A stretch of 64,000 nt of DNA from Malania oleifera (lineage: Eukaryota; Streptophyta; Magnoliopsida; Santalales; Ximeniaceae): positions 57,878,673-57,942,672 of the forward strand of contig NC_080426.1 in the NCBI RefSeq assembly GCF_029873635.1. The letters run 5' to 3'. A model generated the notes under the pieces. The model saw only the letters and a program-made list of their open reading frames with translations. It ran no database searches and was not told the origin of the DNA. The position numbers and the translations under genes were made by a program. How positions within the stretch are numbered: the stretch's first letter is position 1; the number at the start of each line of letters is the position of its first letter. This document shows positions 37,201 to 47,769 of the stretch, in pieces.

Positions 37201-40200
37201 ACTTCTCTGTCTCTATAGACAGCTTGTGCCCAGATTCACATTCATATCGGGTCAGTGGTGCAGCACCAGCTGTTGCTGTCTGTTACAAGCTGTTACACCC
37301 ACATGCTGGTTTTGAATTTTTTTAACAATTTTTTAACACTAATTTTGTACTTTTTTTAAAGAATTGTATGGAAAGAGAAAAGAATTTATAACAGAAAAAA
37401 AAAACAAGGAGAATAAGAAATCCTCCCTTTACATCAATAGAAACTAGCTACAAAGATTGCAGTAAAAAACGAAAACTCAATGGCAGAGCCGACCAATCCT
37501 GCAACAAGTATTCCAAATTATCATGGCAAAAAAACCCATTTGTACAACAACACAAGATAAAAAACAACCACAAGCCTTAAGTTCTACTAGGTAGGGTCGG
37601 CCACATGAATCCTTTTCCGCCAATTCACCCGATCGAGAGCATTTTCCTCTTCTAGCTTAAGAGCTATTAAATCATTCTTGACAACCTAATTCCAAGTTAT
37701 TTTAGGTCTATTTCTACCCTTTTAATACCGGAAACAATAACTCGCTCCTCTTCACAGGTGTGCACTACTAGGGTTACGTATCAAATACCCAAACCATCTG
37801 AGCGCCCCTCCCATATCTTGTCTTCAACAGGTGTAATGCCTAATTTATTGCGTATATGTCCATTCCTTAACTTTTTCTTTTAATGTTATACTACTCATCC
37901 ACCTTAACATTCGCATTTTGGCAAATTTTACGTTTTTGTACATGTTTTTTCTTAGTTGCCCACAGCTTTGAAAATTCTAGCATTCCTCTCCAACCCAAAC
38001 ACACAAAAATAATAGCCATAAACAGTGCATCGCCACAAAGCTTTCCTATCTTTTCACTTGCCAAACCCCTAAATGTAATAGCAGTATAGCACAAAAAGCC
38101 TTTTCTGTGGAGGAGCAAACCCAGTTTTCACCAAAAACACCAACTAGTTTATTCCGAACAGCCAATGTGAAAGGGCAGTGGACAAAATTATCTGAGCAAG
38201 TCTCTCCACTCCTCCAACAAAGAACACAAACATCAGGCCTTATTAGGCATTCTCTTCTAAAGCAAATCATTGGTGTTGATTCTTTCAAGCATCGCAGTCC
38301 AAATAAAAATTTTTATTTTTGAGTCAGCTTTAGCTTTCCAAATCAAAGGATACAAGGCAAAAGGATCCACAGCAAAGTCACGGGTCAACTAGGAAAAGAA
38401 CGATTTACAAGAGATTTACAAGAGATTTTCCAACTCCAAACCTTTTTATCACTCCCCAAATAAACTTGAAAAGACTCGAGCAAAATCATCAAAATTGTCA
38501 GCTCATTAAACTCACACAAAATTTCTCCCAAAATGGAAGTTCCACGAAATGCCCATCCTCTAACAAAAGAAGAAAAGCAGAAATTGGGGTATCATGAAGA
38601 TTAGGTAAGGGATGAGGAAATGCAATAGCCATAGGCATCTCCCCCACCCAACGGTTCTCCCAAAAATGAATTTGCTCCCCGTTACCTACCGTATACTGGG
38701 CTTTAGGAAGGAAAAAATCATAAATATAAGAAATAAACTTCCAAGGGCTCAAATAAGTAATATTGACTCCCATTTTAGCATCCCACCCATTTTGTAGTAG
38801 ACCAAATTTACTATGAATTACCTTGTCCAAAGAGATTAGGTTCTACAGGAGTGCCCAATAACCATTTTCCCACCAAAGAAATGTTTAAGGACACCAAATT
38901 ATCAAGATCAAAGCCTTCCTCCCTTTTAGAGCTACACAGTCCCCCAACCTACAAGATGATCTCTACTACCCTCACCCTCACCCCCACTTGACCACAAGGA
39001 ATCCCTCATTAATATCTCAAGCCTCAGCGCTAGTCTCACAAGAATTCTAAAAAGAGAAAGATAATACAAAGAGATGGAGGAGAGACAAGTGTGGATCAGA
39101 GTAGTTCAAACCCCTGAAGTGAAGAACGATCTTTTCCAAGTCAGCATTTGGATTAACAGCTAGGGGACACCTAATTAGGTAATAGGCCAAATCAAAATGG
39201 CACAACTAGCTAGCCTAACGAAAAGGTCCACATTAATACCAACCCACCAAACCACTCTTAAACAAGTTAATTTTCAGCCCAAACGCCTGCAAGATAGTCG
39301 GAAAATTAAAGAAGCAGTCCATATTATCTGAAAGGAAGAGAATAGTATCATGTGCAAACTAAAGGTGCAATATAAAACAATCTTCATACCCTACCTTAAT
39401 CCACTCCACCAACCCTCTAGCAACTCCTCTATCAATAGTCCTACTCAAAGCCTCAGCCACGTAAAGAAAAAAAGGAGAAGGAGGATCTCCCTTTCTTAGA
39501 CCCTGGACACTCGAAACCAAGACATAGCCTCACCATTCTCTAAGACTAAAAAGACCACATAAGGTAAACACCCTCTTCACCTCAAGCCAAGCCATTTTTT
39601 ATACCCAAAATTGTCCAAGAAGAGCTCACCCTATCATATGCTTTCTCAAAGTCCAATTTCAATGCTAGACTCCTCTTATTCCTTCAAACAGCATCTTCAG
39701 CCACCTCATTTGATATCAAGGCAGCATCTAGGACATTTCTATCAAGTATCACCATAAAGGCTCTAGTTTAAGAGAGAGTTTCCTCTAGAACTGCTGCCAA
39801 TCTCTTTGATAAGCTTGGTCAAAACCTTATGAACAGTAGTTACCAAGCTAATTGGTTTAAAGTCCTTACTTTAACGCACGATCTTTTCGGGCACCAGGGT
39901 AATAAAAGTAGAATTCATACTCCTTCCTACCACTTCATAGTCAAAGAATTCAAGAAAAATTTTGAAAAGGTCTCCTTTAAGAACTCCCAAAAGTCTTGAC
40001 AAAATGCCATATTAACCCAGGATCCTTGTTTCTATCCATCTCAAAACCGAGCTCTTACCTCTTCCACATAGGGTTTCTCTAACCAAGCCCCTCAACCATA
40101 ACCCTTCCCTCAACCTCTTCTGAAAAGAGGTTCATGTAAAAATCAGTAATCAAACCAGCAAAGGCTGCGGTTAGAAATAACTCTAGGAAGCACTTCTTGA

Positions 40201-43200
40201 GTTAGGGTAGGAAATGCATCTTCTTAATCAGTGAAAAACAAGAACATGCCAATCCTAGTAGCCACTGACCAAATGCCATCAGCAAACCATGTAAATTAAG
40301 CATTCGAGAGTGGAATATCCCTCAAATAACACTCCCTAACAAAAGTATCAAGGCCCCTCATGCTTGAGTAATTTTAGAGCCTCCCAATTTCTCATTAGTG
40401 GATCTGATGACATTAAAATCCAATAGGGGGAACAGATGCCATAAACCGCAGCTAGTTTATCTCACAAATACCCCTCATCCAAGGGTTATTCTGTCCATAG
40501 ACCGACATAAACCACCATCCATTCCTATGACATCTAAACAAAGTAGGATGTCCAATTTGCTAGCAAATCTGGTATCCCAAAAGAAAACAATACGCCCAAG
40601 GTACTAGTAGATGCCAACCAATCCAATCTTTGAATTTAGAATCCCATATGCTCCTAATAAGAAAACCATCCACCAACTCCAATTTAGACTCTTGAAGCAT
40701 AAAACATTTGGGGCAACCTTAACTATAATATCCTTAATCTAACCCCAAAGCCCTAATATTCCAACTCAAGATCTTCATCATGCCACCTTATTGCCCCAAA
40801 CATCTTAGACTCCCCCCCCCCCCTCTTCTATAGTTATATTAGAGGCCAATTTTTCCAATTCTTTCTCCACTCTATTTTTTTCCTTTCATAAGTTTTACAA
40901 AAAACAGCAACCAGAAAACCTGGCCTAAAGGATTAACTACAGAACAGCCTGTCTTATCTAGAAGCTACTCTGGGTCCCAACTATCCTTCTCACCTCCAAA
41001 TAGATCAAGGGTTAAGGTCCCAGCTACAGAACCTAATTCTATTTGGCAAAAAAGGTAATTTGTTTCATTAATGTCAACCATAGGCATAGGCAAGATATCA
41101 TTACCAAAATTAATAAACTCACTGCGAGTATTAGAAATTACAGACCCAAATCTAGAATTAGTCAAAGAATGGAGTATAGAATGACAACAAAAGGAATTAC
41201 CTAGGAGATTTTCAGAAACTAGAGCTACCTCATCAAACATATTTCTTAAACCTATAGAGAAACTTGAAAAAACCTTAAAAGGAGATCTGTTAAAAGTCCT
41301 TGCCTCCTCAAGAAGTGCCTCTTGCTTTAAAGTCTCAATTCGATTCTCAGTCAGACAATTTTTAATAGCATTTCAATCCTTTAAAACTTAAAATAAAACC
41401 TATAAACTGCATTCATTGCATTTATTAATAAATAGTCAAAGGGCTAGCACATGTTACTCTCAATCTGAGATGTCGATACATCCCAACATATTAATGGTGT
41501 TGGATAAAATTCGAAGGCAATGAACTTTCTCACTCTCTAACAAAGTTTACCTCAACTTTTGAATCTCTCTCATTAAACACTATGGCTGTGATAGGTCATG
41601 AATCAAGGGGCTTGTTCAATCTAGATTGAAGGGAAGACCTAAGATTGGATAAAGTGGGGGAGGTTCTCACTATGTTTGTTCTTGAAAACAATCAGGTGCA
41701 CAACAGGTGGGTGAGGTTACCGTCAATTGCTGCAAACTGGTTGTCTGATGAGCTTTCGCTGATTCTTGGGAGTTTAGTAACGGTTTTCAAAGCTTTCGGG
41801 CTGGCAGTTTAAGATATCGGGTGGTGATTCATGCAAAAAGGGTAAGGAAGTTTTGGATCTAGGGCATGGTTGGAAAAATAAGAGATTTATTGCTTTTGAT
41901 CCTAGAAGGTCTGAAGGTGATGGTGGGCATTGATTTGGGGAAGAATTTAGCACGTTGGTAAGATCTCTTCTTCCTAGCGATGATGTCAAAGGCAGCGGAA
42001 TCATTAGTGATAATCGTTCAAGGAGTCAAGCGTGTCAGTAAGAAAAGATGCCACAGGAGAAGGGAATCATTCTTAAAACAGTGTGTTGGATAATGGCGTG
42101 ATGGCAGAAAATAAGCAAGTTTATGTTCATTGTGGGGGGAAATGCAAGCAGAAGACCTTGGGCTTTTGTCACAAGGAGCAAACAAGGTTCAGTGGGCATT
42201 GAGGTATCCCACAATCAAGATGGCTAACATTTCAGCAGAAGAGGTGAAGGTTTCATAGGCAACTAGGGTTCCTTCAAGGAAGAATCCATAAGGATTTTAT
42301 GATGAAGGAGTGCCTTCAATCTCATTTATCCCTTTCGAGCCAAGTCAATATTCCTTCTCAAGAAGTTCAAGAGGTGCCTATAATTGACCAAGCTTCACGA
42401 GAACCTAGGTGCAAACCTGATAGTTCATTACTCATCTTTGAAGCAGATTAATGGTGGCCAAGAGGGTATTCACTCTTTTCTAGAAAGATTAGAGGGAAAG
42501 AGGCAACTAAAAAAATGGCCAATGTTGAAGTATTTTGTAAATTGGAAGACCTAATCACAATAACAGTCTCTCCTCTATTTATAATATGTGTCAAGACATA
42601 AAAATAAGATGTAATCTTACTAAGCTTAGTAATTCGCGCTTAATAACGCAACAATAATGCTATATAATGGGTAAAACTCCCCCCGTCCCCCTCCCCTTCC
42701 CTCAAAGTTGGAGCATTGATATCATATGCTTAGCTTGTTACAAATGGATTTACACAAGCATCTCCTAGGGCCTTAGTGAATAAGTCAGCAAGTTGAAGCT
42801 TAGACTTCATATGACTGGTTGTACTGAGCTTGTGCAAAAATTTGTGCTGAACCATGTGACAACTTCAATATGTTTCATTTGCTTATGGAAGAGTTGGAGG
42901 CAATATGAATAGGATCTTAATTATCACCCATCAACTCCATAGGGCGAGAATATGGAAAACCAAGTCTTCCAACATGTTCTTTAGCCAGATAAGCTCACAT
43001 GCAATGTGGGCTATGGCCTGATACTTTGAACCAACACTTGACCAAGGCATCATAGTTTATTTCTTACTCTTTCAAGATACAAAGTGACCACCAACAAAAA
43101 CCAATACCTAGTTGTGGATCTTCTGTTAGAAGGAAACCTAGCTCAATCTACATCCACATATCCCTACACATGACTGTGACCCCAATCCTCATAATAGACC

Positions 43201-45105
43201 TCTCTCAGGAGCACCTTTAAGGTATCTCAAGATATGAATGGTTGCAACCCGGTGACCTGTTCTAGGAGAATCAAGAAACTTGCTCACAACACTTGTTAAG
43301 AAAGATATATATGATCGAGTGACTATGAGATAGTTAACTTTCCAACAAGTCTCTGATATTTCCCACAACCAACAAATCACTCACATTTGACACTAATTTG
43401 CTATTAGGCAACACATTTGGATCCCAACAAGTGCAATCTAATCTAAAAGGCCTAAAACATACTTCCTTTGTGACAATAGTCCCTGTACAAGATCTAGATA
43501 CTTCTACACCCAAGAAGTATTTCATCATCCATAACCCTTAGTCTAAAATTTAGTTAGTAGAAAATAGCTCAAATTGTGGATACTATCATCATCTCTAGTA
43601 ATCTAAATATCATCTGCATACAAAGTGAGCAAAACCTACCACAAGCACTACGGCAACGAAATACAATGCGATCTACTGCAAAAAGACCAAACTCAAGTAC
43701 TACAGCGCTAAACCAATTAAACCATGCTCTAGAGACTACTTTAGACCATACAAGGATTTCTTAAGCCAACAAACTAATCCTAACTCCCCTAAGCAACAAA
43801 CTCAAGCGGTTACTCCTTCTAGACCTCCTCCTTTATATCGCCTATAGGAAGGCATTCTTCACATCTAACTGATGCAGACCAATGAAAAGTGATTGCTAAC
43901 AAAATATCGGTGATCTTCTCTATTTAATGAATGGAGAATCTACTTTGAAATCGTCCACCCTGCAACCCCCCTCCCCCTTGAGCATATGTTTCAATAGGAA
44001 TCACACAAAGGTAGATTGATACAATAGAAACCTCTAGTAAAATGCCTACCTATAACCTAGCAAATAAAGTACATTTCATGGTTTGTTTTAGGGATTGGCA
44101 ACTTTCCCTTGCAGTGACTTTGGCACTAGGCATAATTTGGAGAATGTATCAAAATAATCCAAACCATACACCTGAGTATATCCCTTAGCAACAAGGCAGG
44201 CCTTCAAACAAGCCACAAAACCATTGTACACCCAATAACAAGCAACCATATACTTAGCAAGAGGAAGAGGTACCAATTCAGCAGCTCCCCAAGTATCATT
44301 ATCCTGTAATGTATGCATCTCCTCAACCATTGTAATCCTCCACGCAAAATGAGAGAAGGCTTCAATAACAAATTTAGGAATAGCAACAGAAGCTAGAGCA
44401 CTAACAAAAGAGTGATTGTGGGTGACAAAAAATCATAGCAAATGAAATTAGATCTTGGATGTCGCATGCAGGTAATTTACCTTTTTTTTACAGTAATAAG
44501 ATCACATCTTGGGAAATAAGATCATCAGACAAGGAAACAAAGGTGAGTAGTAGGCACTAGAGAAGGCTATCCTCCCTTGAGTCACTATCATGTGTACACC
44601 TACAGATGAGGATGATTGAGGGGACACAAAGGACTCAAACTAGATGAAAAATGCTGGTGGATGGCTGGGCATAGATAATAAGCCAGAATCTAAAGGCCAC
44701 GCAAAGTAAGGGGCTCATCAAGGTTAGAAGGGATCAACAAATCAAAATAGTATGGTCTAGACTCAAAGAAGGTAACATGGCAAAAACGAAAAAGTGATAA
44801 AAACTAGGACTATAACAGCAATATCCCTTTTGATACACTAGCAGCCTAGAAAAGTACATTTTATAGCACAATGATCCAACTTATCCACCCTTCGGATCAT
44901 CTGATGACAAGGATGACACACGCTCAAATATACAAGGAGACAAATAAAATAAAGGAGCATTCAAGAAGAGAACTGAGTAGGGAATTTTATAGCCAAGAAT
45001 AGAGGATGGGGCAGTCTGTTATTCAGAGTGCAGGCATTAAGCACAACATCACTCCAAAACGCTTAGTGACATTTTTTTGATACAATAGGGTATGAGTGAG
45101 CTCAA

Positions 45106-45148
<43 letters not shown>

Positions 45149-47417
45149 TATTTCCTCTCTGCAAGTTCGTTTTGCTGTGGAGTGTGGGCACAAGATGACT
45201 AATGAATCATACTAGACTTGGTCATATAGGTAGTAAATTGGGTATCAAAGCACTCCTTAGCATTATTACTACGAAGTATCAAAAAAGCATATCAAACTGA
45301 GTCTTTATTTTAGAACAAAAGGCACAAAAAACATGAAATAACTTAGAACAATCTTTTATTAAAAAAAGAATCCTAGTAGTAAAGTCCTCATGTCCTCTGC
45401 CGATCATCTTCCACATCTTCAAAAATGACAACAAAATAAGGAAATAATGTTACTAACAATTCATGGATTTTGTAATCTTTCTACATGACATAAGAATGAA
45501 GGGAAACTTAGGAATACACGAAACAAAAAGAAAAAGAGACAAAAGACATGGGATTTACTATCTACATTCCCTTAGTAATAGTAGTGGATCCATGAACATG
45601 GGTAACACGAGAAGCTTTCAAAGTACTACAAGAAAGTGGAAAAGAAATGGGTTATACCTGTCATATAGTCAATAGTTGCTAAATCTATGACCCAAGGACT
45701 AGTGGGAGAAATACTAGAGGAGAAGCAAGCTATAGGATTACCTATATGAGCACGAGATGCAATGGGAAGAGAAGCTTGTTGGGATGCTTGATTCTAGTAG
45801 AACTTTTAATACTCTTCCTCTATGCTACTCCCCACTTGCTCAACCCGAACGAGTGGAATCTACTATAACTGTATTGGAAATGCATGGCAATTTACCATGA
45901 AGATCTCAACACTGCTCAATTGAATGACCTCTTCATCCAAAATGAGTGCACTTGCAAGGAGAGTCTCCACCATGTCCATCACTTCCACCACAACCAATCA
46001 AACCATCCCAAGAACTTCTATAACTAATTACTGAAAAACCAAAATCACCTTGTGTAAGAAAAGCAATCTTCTCAGAGCTAGAGATCAAAGTACCAAATCT
46101 AGGGGATGAAGAATGTGTGCAAGAAGAAGCACGAAGGACGCAATAATAGACATTTGCGGATGATGGTAACTCTACACCGCCAAGGATTCGGAAACTCAAG
46201 TTTCAAACCCCAAGGAGCCAAAAGACTGTCTCTCTCTATTTTTTCATACATTGGCTATTATTGCTTGCACGTAAAGTTCCTCATAAATGCACTTCGTCTA
46301 TGCAAAATATTGCGTTGCACTCTTGCCTCTCCCTATTTCTAGCTGAAAGTACTCTAGGAATTGATAGATACGTGCAATAATTGGAATATAAGTGCTTGAA
46401 ATAATCCCAAATCACTTTGCATGCATCCAAATGCAAGCACATCCACGCAATCAAGAGCTCCATTGAGTTGCCCAATAGGGACTCGCCAACAAGGTCATTT
46501 GTTTTAGAATGCTATCATTTTTTTAATAAACTATTAGATTTCCTAAACATTAATTCCATTGCTGTTCCCATCTATAGTGCGAACGCAACATAAACTAACA
46601 TTCCTAGAATTACTAAAACAAATGCAACCCATTGTGATATGCGTGAGTATGTTTCGAAGCACACATGGGATATTTGAAATTATTCTCCTGTGAGAAACAT
46701 CAACGCGTCCCCCCTCCCAAGGGCAGACTTTTTTCCTAAGCGAAAAGAAAAAGCTCAAAAGTTTGATATATAATTTTATTTTATTTTAAATCAAGAGTTA
46801 ACAAGTTTATAATTCTGTTCTATTAAAAAATGGATAAGTATATTTCTCCGTGTTCTAATGAATTGCATCTTCCTTCGGAAAAACATGAGAAATGAAAGCT
46901 TAAATAATAGACGGGTTCTCACTTGTCAGCATCTACAAGAACCTTCCTGCATTTTAAAAGTTTCGAAGGAATGCAATTTTGCTTTGGAAATCAAGAAAAG
47001 CACTTACTCAGCTACTTTGCAAAGCAAGAGAAGTACTTCCCATAGTATCAACTCTTTGGTTTAAAAATGAAAAGACTATCTAGAATTAAAATATCATACC
47101 TTGCAAATAACGTCACCGTCACTATCAAGCTCCTCAGGCTTCGCCTCTTGCTCTTCCCGCACGACCTCCCTAGTTTCTTCTCGAACACTAGGATCAGCTA
47201 CCGCCTGTTCATCTGCTGAAATATCCATGGAGAGCAAGAACGACTCGAGCACTTGCCTGACTAGCCGCCGGTGATCAAGGTTCGAGAGGTCGATGCCCAG
47301 CCGCTCGGCAGCCATGGTTCGGACCTGGAACTCTGTGGCCTGGTCCATATCCGCGGTTAGTAAAATCCCCTCAACTGTGTCAGAGATTCTGCTTTTGGTT
47401 TCTTGGTCGATTTCCAT
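27006..47417 (-). CDS. KELP: KELP-like transcriptional coactivator fused to a retrotransposon-type Gag and zinc knuckle (4 exons)
   Basis: Host gene on the minus strand. Exons: 47417-47100, 36413-36308, 28192-28102 and 27837-27006, 1347 bases in total, which gives 448 residues plus stop. Residues 3-62 form a DEK_C domain (ILLTADMDQATEF, RLGIDLSNLDHRRLVRQVLESFL). An acidic linker follows. Residues about 100-170 form a PC4/p15 single-strand-DNA-binding domain (SVVIRDFKGRKMVWIGEYH, then GISLTAEQWLAFRKSVPAIE). Residues about 199-389 are a UBN2-type Gag domain and 433-446 a CCHC knuckle (CYTCGKRGHISRYC). Both first introns obey GT-AG and keep frame. After exon 3 a strong donor (AAG|GTGAGT) overlaps a possible stop at 28100-28098, so a short KELP-only form of 172 residues is also possible. 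DEK_C plus PC4 defines the KELP family of RNA polymerase II coactivators. The Gag fusion resembles, from memory, Arabidopsis AT4G00980. The start at 47417 is the first ATG in frame. Confidence 0.85.
28102..28192 (-). CDS. KELP: Exon 3: second half of the PC4 domain
   Basis: The acceptor CTCCTAG|GCATTAG gives GISLTAEQWLAFRKSVPAI and then EAAIMKIETRT. The donor AACAAG|GTGAGTTC is close to the ideal plant consensus and leaves phase 2. Without splicing, translation would stop two codons later at 28098, near the usual C-terminus of stand-alone KELP proteins. Retention or splicing of this short intron would therefore switch between a KELP-only and a KELP-Gag protein. Confidence 0.88.
28197..28326. 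repeat. 65-bp tandem duplication beside the exon 3 acceptor
   Basis: Two nearly identical 65-bp units (28197-28261, 28262-28326), from GAGCATAGTAATAGAAG to GAATTCATGGCA, differing by one base (ACCGTAAT, ACCATAAT). The first unit starts four bases from exon 3. On the gene strand it supplies the branch-point-like GTGCTAATTAC and the pyrimidine-rich tract. Confidence 0.95.
28731..28878. repeat. 74-bp tandem duplication in intron 2
   Basis: Two units (28731-28804, 28805-28878) starting ATTGCAGACA(G/A)GTCCACA and ending CACTATCTCAGT(AC). They differ at only two or so positions, so the duplication is recent. Confidence 0.93.
29654..32825 (+). mobile_element. Large Tat/Ogre-like LTR in intron 2, antisense to the gene
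   Basis: It starts TGTCGCAACTCCCGATG. Soon after come GGAGTCGCCACTAACC and then TAGCACCTCCTACACACCCG with TTTTACGAACGATACC, a sequence pattern I associate with large plant gypsy LTRs. The end GAGGTGTCTACA (32825) is followed by GCTGCCCCTTTTA, also typical. Inside are CT-rich runs (30860-31020, 31140-31265) and a strongly G/T-skewed block (31436-32060). The open frame at 30604-31140 is CT-repeat translation. No matching second LTR is visible. The family assignment is from memory and tentative. Confidence 0.55.
31005..31265. repeat. (CT)n-rich tracts
   Basis: CT runs at about 30989-31012 and 31228-31262 inside the Ogre-like LTR, with lower-purity CT/TTC sequence between them. They create spurious Ser/Leu frames on the plus strand and Arg/Glu frames on the minus strand. 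Confidence 0.9.
33050..33310 (+). repeat. Tandem repeat of about 62 bp
   Basis: Four units plus the start of a fifth, each opening with TTTGGGAACTAATG-like sequence (33050, 33117, 33179, 33241, 33303). Spacing is 67, 62, 62 and 62. Each unit carries CACATGCCTCTAAGA-like and CAAAACAATTTGGAAG-like segments. It lies just inside the possible internal region of the Ogre-like element. Confidence 0.88.
33311..35327. other. AT-rich, transposon-scarred non-coding intron sequence
   Basis: No coding signal. At 33885-34165 is a diverged repeat built on ACCTCCCTGAGGTTTC / CTTCCTGAATG phrases. At 33530-34905 repeated AAAAAGTACTT and AAGTACTTATT phrases face each other, suggesting a decayed miniature transposon with degenerate terminal repeats. 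The stretch 34180-34680 is more than 80 percent A/T by eye. 34900-35327 has no recognised content apart from the minus-strand primer-site-like sequence at its right edge. Confidence 0.45.
35596..35663. repeat. 34-bp tandem duplication
   Basis: The unit TTCACCACACAGGGAAGTTC plus ATTGGCTGGATGGA occurs twice in direct succession and identically. It lies in intron 2 of the KELP-like gene. Confidence 0.92.
36308..36413 (-). CDS. KELP: Exon 2: first half of the PC4 domain
   Basis: The acceptor GCTGTAG|CTATCG continues directly from DGDVICK with LSNKRSVVIRDFKGRKM and ends GKHVPSPKG. The donor is AAGG|GTAACT, phase 1. The 106 bases have no stop, and the join to exon 3 rebuilds the PC4 glycine before ISLT. 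Confidence 0.93.
36635..36712 (-). other. Possible cryptic or cassette exon in intron 1
   Basis: On the gene strand, TTCAG|GTGGCC opens and CATGCAG|GTGTAG closes a 78-base stretch of 26 sense codons (VAAMPAVCVLVPTPVNERI continuing to TFMQ). It is phase 0 at both ends and would fit between exons 1 and 2 without a frameshift. Inserted there it would split the first PC4 strand. Starting at its internal ATG it could instead make an alternative first exon lacking DEK_C. I do not recognise the peptide, and no expression evidence is available. Confidence 0.3.
37549..37925 (-). pseudogene. RTE-clade LINE, 3' end fragment
   Basis: The minus strand holds the C-terminal end of an RTE reverse-transcriptase protein: MGGALRWFGYLIRN at about 37825-37785, then GRNRP.ITWN and ALDRVNWRKRIHVADPT at about 37645-37595. 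The typical 3' tail AAGCCTTAAG/CCACAAGC with a GTTGT-like end follows at about 37550-37590. Stops are present. It lies in intron 1, sense to the gene. Confidence 0.75.
37926..40790 (-). pseudogene. L1-type LINE ORF2 remnant in intron 1
   Basis: Read on the minus strand: an AP-endonuclease start (MMKILSWNIRALGLD, about 40780-40735); reverse transcriptase with GDPPSPFFLYVAEALSRTID (about 39495-39435) and the active-site region LQFAHDTILFLSDN (about 39370-39325), where FADD has become FAHD; a downstream domain (WDAKMGVNITYLSPWKF, 38788-38738); and a zf-RVT zinc finger (CVLCWRSGETCSDNFVHC, about 38235-38180). It ends with LWRCTVYGYYFCVFGLERNARIF. Stops and frameshifts are frequent, so it is dead. 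Confidence 0.85.
40791..42530 (-). other. Intron 1 sequence upstream of the L1 ORF2, possibly its ORF1 region
   Basis: A minus-strand open frame (40965-41240) and scattered short frames occur, but I recognise no ORF1 or gag motif. A C-run lies at 40812-40823. By position it may be the 5' part of the same L1 element. Confidence 0.35.
42540..45750 (-). pseudogene. Ty1/copia pol remnant in intron 1
   Basis: On the minus strand, in polyprotein order: a protease-like WVIDLATIDYMTG (about 45690-45650); integrase end SSCAHTPQQNELAERK (about 45205-45155); reverse transcriptase start WVYNGF..LKACLVAKGYTQVYGLDYFDTF (about 44250-44140); MKYFLGVEVSRS (43525-43490); RSYISFLTSVVSKFLDSPRTGH (about 43325-43255) and ILRYLKGAPERGLL; and RNase H with GDN..PIHIASN..SKQMKHIEV (about 42930-42860). 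A purine tract lies near 42680-42705, then a possible 3' LTR to about 42540. Stops and frameshifts are abundant. Confidence 0.85.
45106..45145. repeat. (TA)n microsatellite inside the copia integrase
   Basis: An AT run directly following the codons for AERK of the integrase remnant. On the minus strand it replaces coding sequence with Tyr-Ile repeats. Confidence 0.93.
45751..47099 (-). other. Intron 1, 5' portion, no recognised content
   Basis: The left part (to about 46200) may be the gag end of the copia remnant: an open frame at 45933-46199 has no clear motif. The rest has no coding signal or clear repeat. The donor of exon 1 is at its right edge. Confidence 0.4.
47100..47417 (-). CDS. 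KELP: Exon 1: DEK_C domain and acidic linker
   Basis: The ATG at 47417 opens MEIDQETKSRISDTVEGILL. The DEK_C core (TEFQVRTMAAERLGIDLSNL) is intact. A Glu-rich linker (REETREVVREEQEAKPEEL) and DSDGDVICK, the first strand of PC4, complete the exon. The donor is TGCAAG|GTATGA, phase 0 after Lys-106. An upstream TTG in frame (47465) is not a credible plant start. Confidence 0.92.
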
Positions 47418-47769
47418 TTGACGGGAAAAGGCTAAGGCCGCTGGAATCGATTGGAAAATCGTCAAAGCATCTGGTTAAACGAGAAATGGGGGCAGGCGAT
47501 TTTGAAGGGATTACGAACAATGATTAGGAAGTTGTCATTGCATCATCAAAAAGTAGAAGATCAAGAATGTCGAAGAACTAGACTTTCAGTTCAGCTCTAA
47601 TCACCTGTTTTTCAAGTCTCCCACTGGAAACCCATTTGGATTTGCCTCTGCATAAGAAGAGTTGAGCTCTTCTCCAATCTTTGTATTCTTTTTCACCCTC
47701 TCTTTTTTATAAAAAAAAAAAAAAATTAATATGACAGTCTAAATTTTAATTATTAGAACATAGAGCATA
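47418..47769 (-). promoter_or_regulatory. 5' UTR and proximal promoter region of the KELP-like gene
   Basis: Sequence upstream of the ATG at 47417. It is locally less AT-rich near the start (TTTAACCAGATGC) and then holds a stretch read on the minus strand as TTTTTTATAAAAAAG (about 47700-47714). This could serve as a TATA element or just be part of a poly-A/T run. No other motif can be supported. Confidence 0.35.

Noticed and set aside
47418..47465. Upstream TTG start adding 16 residues to the KELP-like protein
   Set aside because: The codon at 47465 is TTG; plant initiation there is unlikely, and the ATG at 47417 matches where KELP proteins begin.
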